Positions 14,998 to 15,745 of a DNA stretch of 15,745 nt are shown here, piece by piece. The position numbers and the translations under genes were made by a program. The stretch's first letter is position 1; each line of letters begins with the position of its first letter. The notes beneath the pieces are model-generated. The model did no database searches and was not told where the DNA came from. It worked only from the letters and a program-made list of their open reading frames with translations. The stretch comes from Bacilli bacterium (GTDB taxonomy: Bacteria; Bacillota_I; Bacilli_A; RF39; UBA660), in NCBI GenBank assembly GCA_918219625.1, contig CAKJXT010000085.1, positions 1-15,745 on the forward strand, read 5' to 3'.

Positions 14998-15745
14998 TCA
15001 CCTATTTATATATTTAATAGCCTCAGTAGCAGCAACTGCCCCATCCCCAGTAGCAGTAACAAGCTGTCTAAGTAGCTTAGTACGATTATCACCAGCAACA
15101 AATATTCCATCAACATTAGTATGACAATCTTCAGAAGCAATAACATAACCAAAGTCATTTAAATTAATAACTTTCGCAAAGTTTTGATTTTCAGGAACTC
15201 TTCCTACAGAGATAAATATTCCATCAACATCAATAGTCGAATCACCATTAATTTCAACACTTGAAAGTTTATCATCCGCAATAAGCTTAGTAACCCTACT
15301 ATTCATAATACATTTAATATTATCAGTTCCCTTTACTTGATCAATTAAAGCCTCATCAGCTCTAAATGTATCCCTTCTATGAATCAAATAAACTGTACGA
15401 CATATCTCGCTTAAATATAATGCATCCTCTAAAGCAGTATTTCCGCCACCTACAACAGCTACATCTTTTCCCTTATAAAACATACCATCACATGTTGAAC
15501 AATAAGAAACACCTTTTCCAACTAACTCATCCTCATTAGGTAAACCTAACTTTCTATTTTCAGCACCAGTAGCTAAAATAAGAGCTTTACATTCATAAGT
15601 ATTCTTAGGCGTAATTACCTTTTTTAATTCACCATCTTCAATATTAATAACTTTTTCAAATTTTATTTCAGCGCCTAAATTTTTAGTTTGATTATACAAT
15701 CTAGTCGCAAAATCAAATCCAGATATATGTTCCTCAACTGGATAA
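14998..15745 (-). CDS. trxB: Thioredoxin reductase (NADPH, FAD), C-terminal 248 residues
   Basis: The 5' end is outside the window: the frame stays open to base 15745 (YPVEEHISGFDFATRLYNQ), so the TTG at 15699 is an internal Leu codon, not a start. About 60 residues, including the N-terminal FAD GxGxxG loop, are missing from view. Visible are the redox-active CSTCDG, the NADPH-binding GGGNTALEDA, HRRDTFRA (the HRRxxxR pattern typical of NADPH preference) and the C-terminal FAD motif GIFVAGDNRTKLLRQLVTATGDGA. The usual GDV/GDC reads GDN here. The enzyme reduces thioredoxin in the cytoplasm. A ferredoxin/flavodoxin-NADP reductase-like relative is unlikely given CSTC. It is followed at once by the rhodanese lipoprotein. 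Confidence 0.93.
   Translation of the reverse strand, partial: YPVEEHISGFDFATRLYNQTKNLGAEIKFEKVINIEDGELKKVITPKNTYECKALILATGAENRKLGLPNEDELVGKGVSYCSTCDGMFYKGKDVAVVGGGNTALEDALYLSEICRTVYLIHRRDTFRADEALIDQVKGTDNIKCIMNSRVTKLIADDKLSSVEINGDSTIDVDGIFISVGRVPENQNFAKVINLNDFGYVIASEDCHTNVDGIFVAGDNRTKLLRQLVTATGDGAVAATEAIKYINR

Noticed and set aside
14991..15003. Mycoplasma-type code with TGA as tryptophan
   Set aside because: TGA ends trxB, the MBL gene, the dGTPase gene, ireB and ruvX at normal family lengths, and tryptophan is TGG in the genes checked.
15697..15699. TTG at 15699 as the trxB start
   Set aside because: The frame continues upstream to the window edge with TrxB-like sequence, so this is an internal Leu codon.

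Overview
The window comes from a very AT-rich, low-GC Gram-positive-type bacterium (Bacillota, or a relative near the Erysipelotrichia, RF39 or Mollicutes side). It has a Gram-positive replicative PolC with a C-terminal QLSLF clamp peptide, an IreB-RuvX-DUF1292-MltG-TrmR cluster syntenic with Bacillus subtilis yrzL-yrrK-yrzB-yrrL-yrrM, and a lipobox lipoprotein. The genetic code is standard: tryptophan is TGG, and TGA is a real stop (trxB, the metallo-hydrolase gene, the dGTPase gene, ireB, ruvX). Every supported gene is on the minus strand, so transcription runs from right to left. Gaps are short and no gene-free stretch exceeds about 100 bases.

Read in transcription order, the right end (15745 to 14351) is a redox and sulfur group: thioredoxin reductase (cut by the window edge), a lipoprotein rhodanese and a small Cys-rich membrane protein, ended by a terminator. 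Next is a stand-alone ORF6N-domain protein with a PLD-like C-terminus, then polC, an MBL-fold hydrolase and a 64-residue membrane protein. Each of these four has its own terminator, and three of them also have a candidate promoter.

From 7475 down to 1141 lies a long run of co-directional genes: polA, an HD-type dGTPase, ireB, ruvX, yrzB, mltG and trmR. Several junctions are coupled by overlap or near-overlap. It links DNA synthesis and dNTP pool control to cell-wall regulation (IreB), peptidoglycan synthesis (MltG) and tRNA wobble modification (TrmR). After its terminator come a frameshifted Rpn-family nuclease/transposase and the start of a U32-family gene. In B. subtilis a U32 gene (yrrN, trhP1) directly follows trmR, so the Rpn gene looks like an insertion into a conserved cluster.

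The most interesting points are these. (1) The Rpn gene is split at an A AAA AAG heptamer followed by a fitting hairpin, the layout of programmed -1 frameshifting. (2) A hairpin containing the yrzB stop codon sits between a distant Shine-Dalgarno and the mltG start. (3) Intergenic regions are highly compact: terminators overlap stop codons, extended -10 promoters abut the terminator T-tract, and the predicted transcription start lies almost on the Shine-Dalgarno. (4) The ORF6N protein carries a C-terminal HDR...GSS..D domain next to polC.
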